Below, piece after piece: positions 8,603 through 18,356 of a stretch of 44,747 nucleotides of DNA. Origin of the DNA: an uncultured Flavonifractor sp. (GTDB taxonomy: Bacteria; Bacillota; Clostridia; Oscillospirales; Oscillospiraceae). The position numbers and the translations under genes are program-made. The notes beneath the pieces were generated by a model, which was not told the DNA's origin, made no database searches, and worked only from the letters and a program-made list of their open reading frames with translations. The stretch lies in NCBI GenBank assembly GCA_944385625.1, contig CALWXZ010000007.1, positions 1-44,747 on the forward strand, given 5' to 3'. How positions within the stretch are numbered: position 1 is the first letter of the stretch; the number at the start of each line of letters is the position of its first letter.

Positions 8603-9280
8603 TCACTCTTTGGCGTGGTACAGCCGGCAGGGCCGGCCTCCGGTATCGTAGTTGACGGTGCTGGCGGCCTCCCCCCGCTCCACCAGGTAGTTGGCGTAGC
8701 GGCGCACCGTCACCACCGACAGATTGGTCTGCCGGGAGATGGCCTCGCTGGGCAGGCCCTGGGGCGGAGCGCTGTGGAGGCAGGCCCGGATCAGCTTCAG
8801 CGTGCTCTCCTGCAGGCCCTTGGGCGCGCTGTGCTCCCCGGACTCAGGGGGGGCGAACAGCCTGTCCAGCTCCCCCTGGGTTACCGCCTCGCCCGTCACC
8901 GCCTCCCGGTGGCGGCAGAAGGTGTCCAGGGCCTGCCTGAAGCGCTCATAGGTAAAGGGCTTGACCAGATAGTCCACCACCCCCATCTTGAGCAGCTGGT
9001 CCACCGTGGCCGCGTCGTTGGCGGCGGTGACCATGATGGCGTCCACCGGGAGGTCCCTGGCCCGCAGGGCGTGGAGCAGCTCCACCCCGGTAAACAGCGG
9101 CATATACACATCCAGCACCACCAGATCGGCCGGATTCCGGGCCAGCCACTCCAGGGCGGCCCGGCCATCCTGAAAGGTCTGCACCACCTGAAACCGGCCG
9201 TCCTTCTCCGTAAAGGTCCGGTCCAGCAGCAGGACCATGGGATCATCTTCCACAATCACAACACGATACACCCAACTCAC
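8603..9280 (-). CDS. Response regulator, CitB/DcuR/DpiA type
   Basis: This 225-residue regulator has a receiver domain (residues 1-120) with the acidic pair E11-D12-D13, phospho-acceptor D57 in LVVLDVYMPLF, T87 and K107 in YLVKPF. The C-terminal quarter (about 160-225) contains a helix-turn-helix (SEAISRQTNLSVVTVRRYANY) and the short end GGRPCRLYHAKE, as in CitB/DcuR regulators. The start is a GTG at 9280 that overlaps the kinase stop codon (GTGA); the open frame upstream has no translation signal and runs inside the kinase gene. It should bind DNA after phosphorylation by the adjacent sensor. Targets are unknown, and no transporter of the kind usually controlled by this family is adjacent. 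Confidence 0.92.
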   Translation of the reverse strand: MSWVYRVVIVEDDPMVLLLDRTFTEKDGRFQVVQTFQDGRAALEWLARNPADLVVLDVYMPLFTGVELLHALRARDLPVDAIMVTAANDAATVDQLLKMGVVDYLVKPFTYERFRQALDTFCRHREAVTGEAVTQGELDRLFAPPESGEHSAPKGLQESTLKLIRACLHSAPPQGLPSEAISRQTNLSVVTVRRYANYLVERGEAASTVNYDTGGRPCRLYHAKE

Positions 9281-10893
9281 TCCCCCCCCGCCGGCGGGTC
9301 TTCCCGGCAAAAGCTGACAAAAAACGACGTGCCCACGCCCTGTTCCGATTCCACCCGGATCTGACCGTGGTAGGCCTCCACCACCTCCTGGACCAGGGAC
9401 AGCCCGGTGCCCCGGTTGCGCCCCTTGGTGGAGACGCCCCGCTGGAACAGGGTCTTGCGCAGCTCGGCCGGAATGCCGGGTCCGGTGTCCTCCACGCACA
9501 ACAGCAGGCTCTCCTCATTCTCCCGGATGCTGACCGAGATCTCCTTGGTACTGCTTCTGGACTGGTTGAGTACCTCGATGGCATTCTCGATCAGATTGCC
9601 CAGAATGGTCACATAGGCCTCCGGCGGCAGCCAGGGGCTCTCCTCGCTGAGGGCGCTCTCCCGGTCCAGCCGCAGGCGAATGCCCAGCTCGCTGGCCCGG
9701 CTGGTCTTTCCCACCAGCAGGGCCCCCACCGAGGGCTGGAGAATCTGGTTCATGATGCGGCTCACCGCCTCCCGCTGGGTCTGGGTGGTGTCCATGATAT
9801 ACTGCTGGGCCTTGTCCGGCTCTCCGATCTGGAGCAGGCCCAGGATCACATGGAGCTTGTTCATAAATTCATGGGTGTAGGCCCGCATGGCCTCCACCAT
9901 GTGCTGCACCCCCGTCAGATCGTCCGCCATGCGGGTCAGCTCGGTGCGGTTGCGGAAGATGCTCACCGCGCCGGCCAGCTTGCCCTTTTCATACAGAGGC
10001 AGCCGGTCGGCCAGCACCCGGATCTCCTTGAGGGAGCTCATGCTCACGTTATACTCCGGCTGGCCGGTGCGGAGAAGCCGGTCCAGGGTGGAGCGGGGAT
10101 AGACCTGGCGGAGGGGCCGGCCCAGCGCCGTCTGCCGGTCCATGGAGAGCATCTGCTCGGCGGCGGTGTTGAGAAAGATCACATTCTTCCCGCTGTCGAT
10201 GGCCAGAATCCCCTCCTCCAGGGCGTCCAGGATATCCTCCCGCTGATGAAACCGGCGGGCAAATGCGTCCGGCTCATAGCCCATCAGGGAGCGCTTGATG
10301 CTCCGGGACAGGCGCATGGCCAGCAGGGAGCCCAGCACCGCCGCCGCCGCACCCACAATCAGCAGGCGCAGCACCGTGTGAAAGGTCACCCGGGCCATGC
10401 TCCGAAAGTACACCCCAACGATCACAAAGCCGATCACCCGGCCCTCCTGGTCCCGCACGGGCGTATAGGCCGAGTGGTCGGAGCCCATGGGGCCGGTCTC
10501 GTTGGAGGTGTAGGGGGACGCGCCCGCCAATGCCGCGCTCTGGGCCGTACCGGTATAGGTGGTGCCCACCAATGCCTGATCCGGCACATAGAGCAGGGTG
10601 GACCGGGTATCCCCCACCAGAATCAGGTCGATGTCGGAGGTGCGCCTGGTGGTCTCATCCAGATAGTCGGCCAGTTCGTCCACGGTGCGCTCCCCCAACA
10701 GCGCCTCCTGCACAAGGGGCACCTGAGAGAGGATGGACGCGGAATTGAGCAGATTGTTGTCCAGGGCCGTCTGTTCGCTGCGCAGGGTAAAGTAGAGCGT
10801 CCCCGCCATGGACAGGGCGATGGATACGATTACGATCACCAGGTTCATCCGCATCAGCCGGGCACGGATGGAAGATCTGGCCTGGGTGGACAT
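9277..10893 (-). CDS. Sensor histidine kinase, CitA/DcuS type
   Basis: A 538-residue membrane kinase. Two membrane helices (about 17-37 and 172-194) flank an extracellular PAS-like sensor domain ending in HSAYTPVRDQEGRVIGFVIVG, typical of citrate and C4-dicarboxylate sensors. A cytoplasmic PAS domain spans about 217-315. The Spo0B-type dimerisation helix carries the phospho-accepting H341 in YTHEFMNKLHVILGLLQ. The ATPase domain has NLIENAIEVL, EDTGPGIP and GTGLSLVQ. In the sensor domain the position before TPV that is often arginine in DcuS/CitA carries HSAY, so the ligand may not be a standard di- or tricarboxylate (by-eye comparison). An AAAGGAGG site and a consensus promoter precede the ATG. 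It heads a three-gene operon. Confidence 0.92.
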   Translation of the reverse strand: MSTQARSSIRARLMRMNLVIVIVSIALSMAGTLYFTLRSEQTALDNNLLNSASILSQVPLVQEALLGERTVDELADYLDETTRRTSDIDLILVGDTRSTLLYVPDQALVGTTYTGTAQSAALAGASPYTSNETGPMGSDHSAYTPVRDQEGRVIGFVIVGVYFRSMARVTFHTVLRLLIVGAAAAVLGSLLAMRLSRSIKRSLMGYEPDAFARRFHQREDILDALEEGILAIDSGKNVIFLNTAAEQMLSMDRQTALGRPLRQVYPRSTLDRLLRTGQPEYNVSMSSLKEIRVLADRLPLYEKGKLAGAVSIFRNRTELTRMADDLTGVQHMVEAMRAYTHEFMNKLHVILGLLQIGEPDKAQQYIMDTTQTQREAVSRIMNQILQPSVGALLVGKTSRASELGIRLRLDRESALSEESPWLPPEAYVTILGNLIENAIEVLNQSRSSTKEISVSIRENEESLLLCVEDTGPGIPAELRKTLFQRGVSTKGRNRGTGLSLVQEVVEAYHGQIRVESEQGVGTSFFVSFCREDPPAGGE

Positions 10894-10916
10894 GGGGCCC
10901 CGCCTCCTTTGCTACC

Positions 10917-10945
10917 AGTATAGAAAAAACCGGGGAGCCTGTCAA
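10917..10945 (-). promoter_or_regulatory. Promoter of the two-component operon
   Basis: On the minus strand TTGACA (complement of 10940-10945) is followed after exactly 17 bases by TATACT (complement of 10917-10922). It lies 24 bases before the kinase start codon. The remaining sequence up to the ATP synthase operon (10946-11163) is pyrimidine-rich with no convincing promoter, although TAAGAT at about 11131 could be a weak -10 for the atp genes. Confidence 0.85.
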
Positions 10946-11163
10946 ACAAAAGCCCCCTCCCATACCGGCTCCGTTTTGTTCCCGGGCCCCGGACCCCCGG
11001 CGGCTCCGGCAGGAAGATTTTCCAGTTTTTCGCACTTTCTTTTTGGTAAGTCTCCGCTAAATCTCCTTTCTTCCTCATTTTCCTTACTTTTTTTACTTTC
11101 AAAAGGGTTACGGAAATTCAGACCAAGTAGTAAGATAAACCTTGCGAAAACGAGGTGATGTGT

Positions 11164-11865
11164 TTGGATGCATTCAAGGAATCCCTGGTGGAGGAATTGG
11201 GGACCCATACCGCCTTCACGATTCCGCTGTTCGGAGGCATTTCGGTGGCGGAGTCGGTGGTGGTGACATGGATCGTCATGGCCGTGCTGCTGATCGCCGC
11301 GCTGCTGCTGACCCGAAACCTGAGCGTGCGCAATCCCGGCAAGGTCCAGATCGTCCTGGAGAGCGCCGTGCAGTTCCTCAACGGCTTCGTCAAGACCAAC
11401 ATCGGCAAGCACTGGCGGCCCTTCGCCCCCTATCTGGGTACGGTGGCGCTGTACATCGGCTTTGCCAATATCATCGGCATCTTTGGTCTGACGCCGCCCA
11501 CAAAGGACATCAGCGTGACCACCGCGCTGGCCATTATGAGTATGCTGCTCATCTATGGCTCCCAGTTCCGCTACAACGGACTGTTGGGCGGACTGAAAAA
11601 GTTCGCCGCGCCTATGCCGCTGCTGCTCCCCATCAACCTGATGGAGGTCATCATCCGGCCCCTGGCGCTGTGTATGCGTCTGTTCGGCAACGTGCTGGGC
11701 GCATTCATCATCATGGAGATGCTCAAGTTCATTGTCCCGGTGATCCTGCCGGCGGTGTTCAGCATCTACTTCGACCTATTTGACGGATTGATCCAAACCG
11801 TCGTCTTTGTGTTCCTGACCACGCTGTTCACGGGTGAGGGCATCAAAGGAGAAGAAGAAGAGTAA
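11164..11865 (+). CDS. atpB: ATP synthase F0 subunit a
   Basis: This membrane subunit forms the half-channels of the F0 motor. It has several strongly hydrophobic helices, and the essential arginine is R172 in LALCMRLFGNVLGA, within the conserved penultimate helices. Length 233 is normal for the family. Three in-frame starts exist: GTG 11155, ATG 11158 and TTG 11164. The sequence GAGGTGAT at 11152-11159 is a strong ribosome site, which places TTG 11164 at the best distance and leaves the ATG inside the site; I chose TTG. It opens an eight-gene operon in the standard order a-c-b-delta-alpha-gamma-beta-epsilon. No atpI or membrane assembly gene precedes it. The acidic tail ends in EGIKGEEEE. 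Confidence 0.93.
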   Translation: MDAFKESLVEELGTHTAFTIPLFGGISVAESVVVTWIVMAVLLIAALLLTRNLSVRNPGKVQIVLESAVQFLNGFVKTNIGKHWRPFAPYLGTVALYIGFANIIGIFGLTPPTKDISVTTALAIMSMLLIYGSQFRYNGLLGGLKKFAAPMPLLLPINLMEVIIRPLALCMRLFGNVLGAFIIMEMLKFIVPVILPAVFSIYFDLFDGLIQTVVFVFLTTLFTGEGIKGEEEE

Positions 11866-11910
11866 GACAAATTCATACCAGAAACCACTTAATTACAGGA
11901 GGAAATTATT

Positions 11911-12129
11911 ATGACACTGGCTATCATTGCTGCAGGTATCGCTGTTTTCACCGGCATCGGCGCCGGTATCGGCATCGGCTTTGCTACCGGCAAGGCCAGC
12001 GAGGCCATTGCCCGTCAGCCCGAGGCTTCCGGTAAGATCAACAGCGCTCTGCTGCTGGGCTGCGCCCTGGCAGAAGGTACCGCCATCTTCGGCTTCATTA
12101 CCGCTCTGCTCATCATCTTCGTCGGTTAA
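11911..12129 (+). CDS. atpE: ATP synthase F0 subunit c
   Basis: A 72-residue hairpin of two membrane helices with the polar loop ARQPEA at residues 34-39 that contacts the F1 stalk. The ion-carrying carboxylate is E55 in [10 protein letters not shown]. Compared with the sodium-binding c-subunit of Ilyobacter (Q32, E65, S66), the positions corresponding to Q32 and S66 are I22 and G56, so the side chains that coordinate sodium are missing and proton coupling is the better reading (inference from alignment by eye). The gene has an AGGAGG site, expected because c is needed in about ten copies per complex. It sits between atpB and atpF. Confidence 0.95.
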   Translation: MTLAIIAAGIAVFTGIGAGIGIGFATGKASEAIARQPEASGKINSALLLGCALAEGTAIFGFITALLIIFVG

Positions 12130-12143
12130 AGGGGGCGTCCCCA

Positions 12144-12632
12144 ATGCTGGAGTTCCATCTTTCCACCATCATCTTCACCATTGTCAACCTGCTGGTGCTC
12201 TTCTTCATCCTGAAGAAGCTGCTGTTCGGCCGGATCAACGCCGTACTGGAGCAGCGGGCCGCCCTGGTGAAGAGTGAGATCGCCTCCGCCGAGAACAGCA
12301 ACCGCCAGGCCGAGGAGCTGAAGGTCCAGTATGAAAGCAAGCTGACCGACGCCCGGCATGAGGCCGCCAAGATCGTGGCCGACGCCCAGAACCGGGCCCA
12401 GCGGGTCTACGAGGGCAAGATGGCCGAGGCCGAGACCGACGCCAAGCGGCTGCGCAGCGAAGCCGAGGCTCAGATCGCCTCCGAGCGGGAGACCATGCTG
12501 CGGGGCGCCCGCAATGAGGTGGCCTCCCTGGCCCTGCTGGCCGCCGCCAAGGTGGCACAGCGCTCCATGGACAACGCGGATGACAAGGCGCTGGTCGATA
12601 CGTTCCTGTCGGAAGTGGGTGAAAAGGCATGA
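12144..12632 (+). CDS. atpF: ATP synthase F0 subunit b
   Basis: The 162-residue peripheral-stalk subunit has one N-terminal membrane helix (about residues 6-26) followed by a long charged, alanine-rich helix expected to form the dimeric stator, ending near [14 protein letters not shown]. Length and layout are those of a normal b subunit. It follows atpE by 14 bases and overlaps atpH by the ATGA junction, so b and delta, which touch each other in the stator, are translationally coupled. Confidence 0.94.
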   Translation: MLEFHLSTIIFTIVNLLVLFFILKKLLFGRINAVLEQRAALVKSEIASAENSNRQAEELKVQYESKLTDARHEAAKIVADAQNRAQRVYEGKMAEAETDAKRLRSEAEAQIASERETMLRGARNEVASLALLAAAKVAQRSMDNADDKALVDTFLSEVGEKA

Positions 12633-13153
12633 ATGAGTTGGCCCGCCGTTATGCAGAGGCCCTCTATGACCTCTCCCCCGACGAGGAGACCCTGCGCGCC
12701 ACCGCCCAGGCCATAATGGCGGACGCCGCTCTGTGGGAATCCCTCCGCTCCCCCGCCGTCCAGGCCTGGGAGAAGGAGCATATTCTGGACCGGCTGCCCG
12801 TTCTGGACGGCCACGGCCTGCTGCTGCGCTTCTACCGCCTGCTGGCCCAAAAGGGGCGTATGGCGCTGCTGCCCGACATTCTGGAGGCCTTTCACGACAA
12901 GGCCCTGGCCCAGCGGGGGGCGGTCCGCTGCCGCCTGACCTGCGTCCGCGTGCCCGAGTCCGCCGAGCAGGAAAAGCTGAAGAAGGCCCTGTGCCGGCTC
13001 CACCACAAGAAGGACGTGGTCTTTGAGATCCGTCTGGACCCGTCCCTGCTGGGCGGCTTCACCTTGGAGCTGGAGGGCGTAACCTATGACAAGAGCGTCC
13101 GGGGGGCGCTGGCCGGTCTGACCCGGCAACTGGAAGAGAGGCGAATGGCATGA
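12629..13153 (+). CDS. atpH: ATP synthase F1 subunit delta
   Basis: The 174-residue delta subunit joins the b stalk to the top of the alpha-beta ring. It shows the typical opening [14 protein letters not shown] and the conserved C-terminal segment [20 protein letters not shown] followed by the short helix that binds b. Overlaps of ATGA type with atpF before and atpA after show coupled translation. Nothing unusual is visible. Confidence 0.94.
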   Translation: MNELARRYAEALYDLSPDEETLRATAQAIMADAALWESLRSPAVQAWEKEHILDRLPVLDGHGLLLRFYRLLAQKGRMALLPDILEAFHDKALAQRGAVRCRLTCVRVPESAEQEKLKKALCRLHHKKDVVFEIRLDPSLLGGFTLELEGVTYDKSVRGALAGLTRQLEERRMA

Positions 13154-14670
13154 AAACCAATCCCGAAGAGATCGTCTCCATCCTGCGGGAGGAGATCCAA
13201 GGATATGACAACCGGGTGCGGCGGGATGAGACCGGCACCGTTTTGGAGGTGGGCGACGGCATCGCCACCGTCTACGGCCTGGACAAGGCGGTATACGGCG
13301 AACTGGTGGAACTGGACACCGGCGTCAAGGGCATGGTGATGAACCTGGCCCGGGACAGCGTGGGCGTGGTTCTGCTGGGCAGCGAGGCCGGCGTGCGGGA
13401 GGGCACCGTGGTGCGCCGCACCGGCCGCGCCGCCGATGTACCCGTAGGCGACGCCCTGGTGGGCCGGGTGGTGGATGTGCTGGGCCAGCCCATCGACGGG
13501 CTGGGCCCCATTGAGGCCACCGAAACCCGCCCCATCGAGCATGAGGCCAGCGGCGTGGTCAGCCGCGAGCCCGTCAACGTGCCCCTTCAGACCGGCATCC
13601 TGGCCATTGACGCCATGGTGCCCATCGGCCGGGGCCAGCGTGAGCTCATCATCGGCGACCGCCAGACCGGCAAGACCGCCATCGCGGTGGACACCATTCT
13701 GAACCAGAAGGGGCAGAACGTGATCTGCATCTATGTGGCCATCGGCCAGAAGGCCTCCACCGTGGCCCGCATCCAGGACACCCTGAAAAAGCACGGCGCC
13801 ATGGACTATTCCATCATCGTGTCCTCCACCGCCAGCGAGTCCGCCCCCCTGCAGTACATCGCCCCCTACTCCGGCGCCGCCATGGGCGAGTATTTCATGA
13901 GCCAGGGCAAGGACGTGCTCATCGTCTACGACGACCTCAGCAAGCACGCGGTGGCCTACCGCACCCTGTCCCTGCTGCTCAAGCGCTCTCCCGGCCGTGA
14001 GGCCTATCCCGGCGACGTGTTCTACCTCCACTCCCGGCTGCTGGAGCGGGCCTGCCGCCTCACCAAGGAGTACGGCGGCGGCTCCATGACCGCCCTGCCC
14101 ATCATCGAAACTCAGGCCGGCGACGTGTCCGCCTACATTCCCACCAACGTCATTTCCATCACCGACGGCCAGATCTATCTGGAGAACGACCTGTTCTTCT
14201 CCGGCCAGCGCCCCGCCGTCAACGTGGGCCTGTCCGTGTCCCGTGTGGGCGGCTCCGCCCAGACCCGGGCCATCAAGAAGACCGCCGGTACCCTGCGTAT
14301 CGATCTGGCCCGGTTCCGTGAGCTGGAGGTCTTTACCCAGTTTGCCTCCGACCTGGACCCGGCCACCCAGCAGGCCCTGGACCACGGCCGCCGGCTGCTG
14401 GAGCTGCTCAAGCAGCCTCTCTATCATCCCATGCCGGTCAGCCGTCAGGCCATTATCCTCTATGCCGCCACCAACGGTCTGGTGGACGATGTGCCCCTGG
14501 ACAAGGTCCGCTCCTTCGTGCTGGACTTCGCCCAGGAGATGGAGCAGGAGCACGCCGACGTGGTCAATGAGATCGAGTCCACCGGAAACCTCAGCGGTCC
14601 CGCCGTCGAGACCATTCGCTCGGTGCTGGACAACGCCAAGAAGCGGGTGAGCGCCACATGGCAAGCATAA
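13150..14670 (+). CDS. atpA: ATP synthase F1 subunit alpha
   Basis: The 506-residue alpha subunit carries the non-catalytic nucleotide sites. It has the beta-barrel domain, the P-loop GDRQTGKTA (about residues 170-178), the segment [20 protein letters not shown] that includes the conserved strand at the alpha-beta interface, and [16 protein letters not shown]. Length is that of a full alpha subunit. The start overlaps atpH by ATGA and the last 13 bases overlap atpG. Confidence 0.97.
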   Translation: MKTNPEEIVSILREEIQGYDNRVRRDETGTVLEVGDGIATVYGLDKAVYGELVELDTGVKGMVMNLARDSVGVVLLGSEAGVREGTVVRRTGRAADVPVGDALVGRVVDVLGQPIDGLGPIEATETRPIEHEASGVVSREPVNVPLQTGILAIDAMVPIGRGQRELIIGDRQTGKTAIAVDTILNQKGQNVICIYVAIGQKASTVARIQDTLKKHGAMDYSIIVSSTASESAPLQYIAPYSGAAMGEYFMSQGKDVLIVYDDLSKHAVAYRTLSLLLKRSPGREAYPGDVFYLHSRLLERACRLTKEYGGGSMTALPIIETQAGDVSAYIPTNVISITDGQIYLENDLFFSGQRPAVNVGLSVSRVGGSAQTRAIKKTAGTLRIDLARFRELEVFTQFASDLDPATQQALDHGRRLLELLKQPLYHPMPVSRQAIILYAATNGLVDDVPLDKVRSFVLDFAQEMEQEHADVVNEIESTGNLSGPAVETIRSVLDNAKKRVSATWQA

Positions 14671-15539
14671 AGGAAATCCGTACCCACATCAAGAGCGTGG
14701 AGCAGACCCTGAAGATCACCAACGCCATGTATCTCATCTCCTCCTCCAACCTGCGGAAGGCCCGCAAGCAGCTCACCGATGTGGAGCCCTACTTCCAGAA
14801 GATCGGGACCACCATCTCAGATATCCTGCACCACTCCCCCGAGATCAACCACGTCTTCTTTGACAAGCGCCCCGGCACACCGCCCCAGGACCGGAAGATC
14901 GGCTATATCGTCGTCACCGGCGACAAAGGCCTGGCCGGCGCTTACAACCATAACATTCTCAAGCTGGCCGAGCAGAGGATGAGCCAGAGCGCCCACACCA
15001 GCCTCTTTGTGGTGGGCCAGGTGGGCCGCTCCTACTTTCAGGAGCACGGTGTGCCCATCGATGTGGAGTTCCTCTATACCGCCCAGGACCCCACCGTGAG
15101 CCGGGCCCGGGACATCGCCGAGCTGATGATGGACCTCTATCTGGAGGGGCAGCTGGACGAGGTGTACATGATTTTCACCAAGATGGTCAACTCCTTCCAG
15201 ATGGAGCCCACCATCCACAAGCTGCTGCCCCTGGACCCGGACGAATTTCCCGAGTACGAGAAAAACCGGGATACCTACAACCGGGACGTGGTATACGTCC
15301 CCTCCGTCAAGGCGGTCATGGACCGTCTGGTGCCCGGATACATCAAGGGCGATATCTTCGGCGCGCTGGTGGAGTCCTACTGCTCCGAGCAGAACGCCCG
15401 CATGACGGCCATGAAGTCCTCCAGCGACAACGCCAGGACCATGCTGCAAAATCTCAATCTGTCCTATAACCGGGCCCGTCAGGCCGCCATCACCCAGGAG
15501 ATCACCGAGGTGGTGGGCGGCGCCCAGGCCGCGCTGTAA
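14658..15539 (+). CDS. atpG: ATP synthase F1 subunit gamma
   Basis: The 293-residue rotor shaft has the conserved N-terminal helix ([20 protein letters not shown]) and C-terminal helix ending [22 protein letters not shown], which together form the coiled coil inside the alpha-beta ring, and a central Rossmann-like domain with [10 protein letters not shown]. It begins within the end of atpA (13-base overlap), indicating coupled translation. Confidence 0.96.
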   Translation: MASIKEIRTHIKSVEQTLKITNAMYLISSSNLRKARKQLTDVEPYFQKIGTTISDILHHSPEINHVFFDKRPGTPPQDRKIGYIVVTGDKGLAGAYNHNILKLAEQRMSQSAHTSLFVVGQVGRSYFQEHGVPIDVEFLYTAQDPTVSRARDIAELMMDLYLEGQLDEVYMIFTKMVNSFQMEPTIHKLLPLDPDEFPEYEKNRDTYNRDVVYVPSVKAVMDRLVPGYIKGDIFGALVESYCSEQNARMTAMKSSSDNARTMLQNLNLSYNRARQAAITQEITEVVGGAQAAL

Positions 15540-15556
15540 GCGCCATTTCAACGTAA

Positions 15557-16987
<1,431 letters not shown>

Positions 16988-17392
16988 ATGGCCGAACCCG
17001 GTATCTTTACCCTGGAGATCATCACCCCCGAGCGCCAGTTCTATATCGGACCGGCCCAGGCCCTGATCCTGCCGGCGGTGGACGGTGAAATGGGAATCTA
17101 TCCCGGCCATGAGCCGGTGGTTACCGCCATCGAGCCCGGCGAGCTGCGGTACAAGGCCGACGACAAGTGGGAGCCCGCCGCCGTAGGCGCCGGCTTTGCC
17201 GAAATCAAGCCCGACTATGTGATCCTGCTGGTGGGCTTTGCCGAGCATCCCGAGGAGATCAACCGCAAGCGGGCCGAGGCCGCCAAGAAACGGGCCGAGG
17301 AGCGGCTGCGCCAGAAGCAGAGCATCCATGAGTACTACCACTCCAAGGCCGCCCTGGCCCGGGCCATGGCCCGGCTGAAAACCAGACGCTGA
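16988..17392 (+). CDS. atpC: ATP synthase F1 subunit epsilon
   Basis: The 134-residue epsilon subunit starts directly after the atpD stop. The N-terminal beta-sandwich (FTLEIITPERQFYIGPAQAL, then GEMGIYPGHEPVVTAIEPG) binds the c-ring, and the C-terminal helical hairpin (KRAEAAKKRAEERLRQ to the end) is the part that can inhibit ATP hydrolysis in related enzymes. Length is normal. It closes the operon before a strong terminator. Confidence 0.95.
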   Translation: MAEPGIFTLEIITPERQFYIGPAQALILPAVDGEMGIYPGHEPVVTAIEPGELRYKADDKWEPAAVGAGFAEIKPDYVILLVGFAEHPEEINRKRAEAAKKRAEERLRQKQSIHEYYHSKAALARAMARLKTRR

Positions 17393-17406
17393 CCCTCCCT
17401 GTCATA

Positions 17407-17442
17407 AAAAATCCTGTAGCCGGACGGTTACAGGATTTTTTT
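17407..17442 (+). terminator. Terminator of the atp operon
   Basis: A 12-bp perfect stem (17407-17418 with 17429-17440) plus inner GC pairs, ending in a run of seven T. Confidence 0.95.
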
Positions 17443-17532
17443 ATCCGGTAAAACTCTGATCTTTCCTTTTTCCCTTGTTGGTAAATTCCAGTCTTTTCTT
17501 CCCCTACTGCGCGATTTTGACAATCTTCCATA

Positions 17533-17561
17533 TTGCACATCAGGAAAAATTTATATAAAAT
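17533..17561 (+). promoter_or_regulatory. Probable promoter of the marR-like gene
   Basis: TTGCAC (17533-17538) and TAAAAT (17556-17561) are 17 bases apart in an AT-rich stretch, giving a leader of about 115 bases before the gene. A TTGACA at 17517 has no matching -10 at the right distance. Confidence 0.55.
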
Positions 17562-17682
17562 TAGACTACAAAGATTATTTCTTTTCCTTCCGCACTCATA
17601 CAATGCCTGCAAACCCATGTTGGGCCGCTGTTTTCTTTTGGGGGCATAATCCCATATTACGATGGAGAAAGAGGATTACTTT

Positions 17683-18186
17683 ATGGACAAGAGACGGCAG
17701 AGACTGCTGAAGCTGCTCTGGGCAGAGCAGGACAAAGCATATGCTCTGATGGAGGAATATGATTCCCTCCCTCACCACTATGGTAACTACATCCTGTTTC
17801 AGGCCGAAGGCTATATCATCAGGCTGATTGCTTCTTATCCCGGAATCACCGTTACCGATCTGGCAAACATCCTAAAGAAAACCACCAGCGCCTGCTCGCA
17901 GAGCGTACGCAAGCTGTGTGACAAGGGTCTGGTGGAACAGCGGCGCAACCCCACCAACAAGCGGCTGTACAATCTGTTCCTTACCGAGGAGGGAGAGGCC
18001 CTCAGCAAGGCCCATGAAAAGTTTAATCAGACCTGCCAGAAAATCACCTTCAATCTGCTCTCCCACTTTACGGAAGAGGAACTGGAGCACCATATCGCAG
18101 TCCAAAAAAAGCTGAACGAGGCCTATCAGGGCGATATCCAGCGCAGCAGGGAAAATTTCCTCAATATGCGCAAAGAGGAGCCTTGA
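17683..18186 (+). CDS. MarR-family transcriptional regulator
   Basis: A 167-residue winged-helix regulator. The DNA-binding part is GITVTDLANILKKTTSACSQ followed by VRKLCDKGLVEQRRNPTNKR, with the arginine-rich wing and LTEEGEAL typical of MarR proteins; helices at both ends should form the dimer. ATG 17683 is preceded by AAAGAGGA at a good distance, whereas an in-frame ATG at 17662 has no ribosome site. It is followed by a terminator and then by a MalY/PatB gene with its own promoter; MarR regulators often control a neighbouring gene, so that enzyme is a plausible target (inference). No palindromic operator was found near its own promoter. Confidence 0.85.
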   Translation: MDKRRQRLLKLLWAEQDKAYALMEEYDSLPHHYGNYILFQAEGYIIRLIASYPGITVTDLANILKKTTSACSQSVRKLCDKGLVEQRRNPTNKRLYNLFLTEEGEALSKAHEKFNQTCQKITFNLLSHFTEEELEHHIAVQKKLNEAYQGDIQRSRENFLNMRKEEP

Positions 18187-18244
18187 TCCACGGTCTGAAG
18201 CCATGGGACCGTCCGTAGCCACGGGGGCAAGCGTATCTCCCGTC

Positions 18245-18280
18245 GAGGCGGGGCGGGGCGCAGAGCGCCCCGCCTCTTTT
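18245..18280 (+). terminator. Terminator after the marR-like gene
   Basis: An 11-bp GC-rich stem (18245-18255 with 18266-18276) followed by TTTTAT. Confidence 0.85.
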
Positions 18281-18304
18281 ATCCTTTTCAAACCCGGGCT
18301 GCCA

Positions 18305-18333
18305 TTGCTTTTTTTCCTTTCAGGACCTATATA
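18305..18333 (+). promoter_or_regulatory. Probable promoter of the first MalY/PatB gene
   Basis: TTGCTT (18305-18310) and TATATA (18328-18333) are 17 bases apart, 24 bases before the start codon. Confidence 0.65.
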
Positions 18334-18356
18334 AACGCGACAAAGGAGTGACCAAC

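Noticed and set aside
17517..17522. TTGACA as the -35 of the marR promoter
   Set aside because: No -10 hexamer lies 16-18 bases downstream; TTGCAC at 17533 pairs better with TAAAAT.
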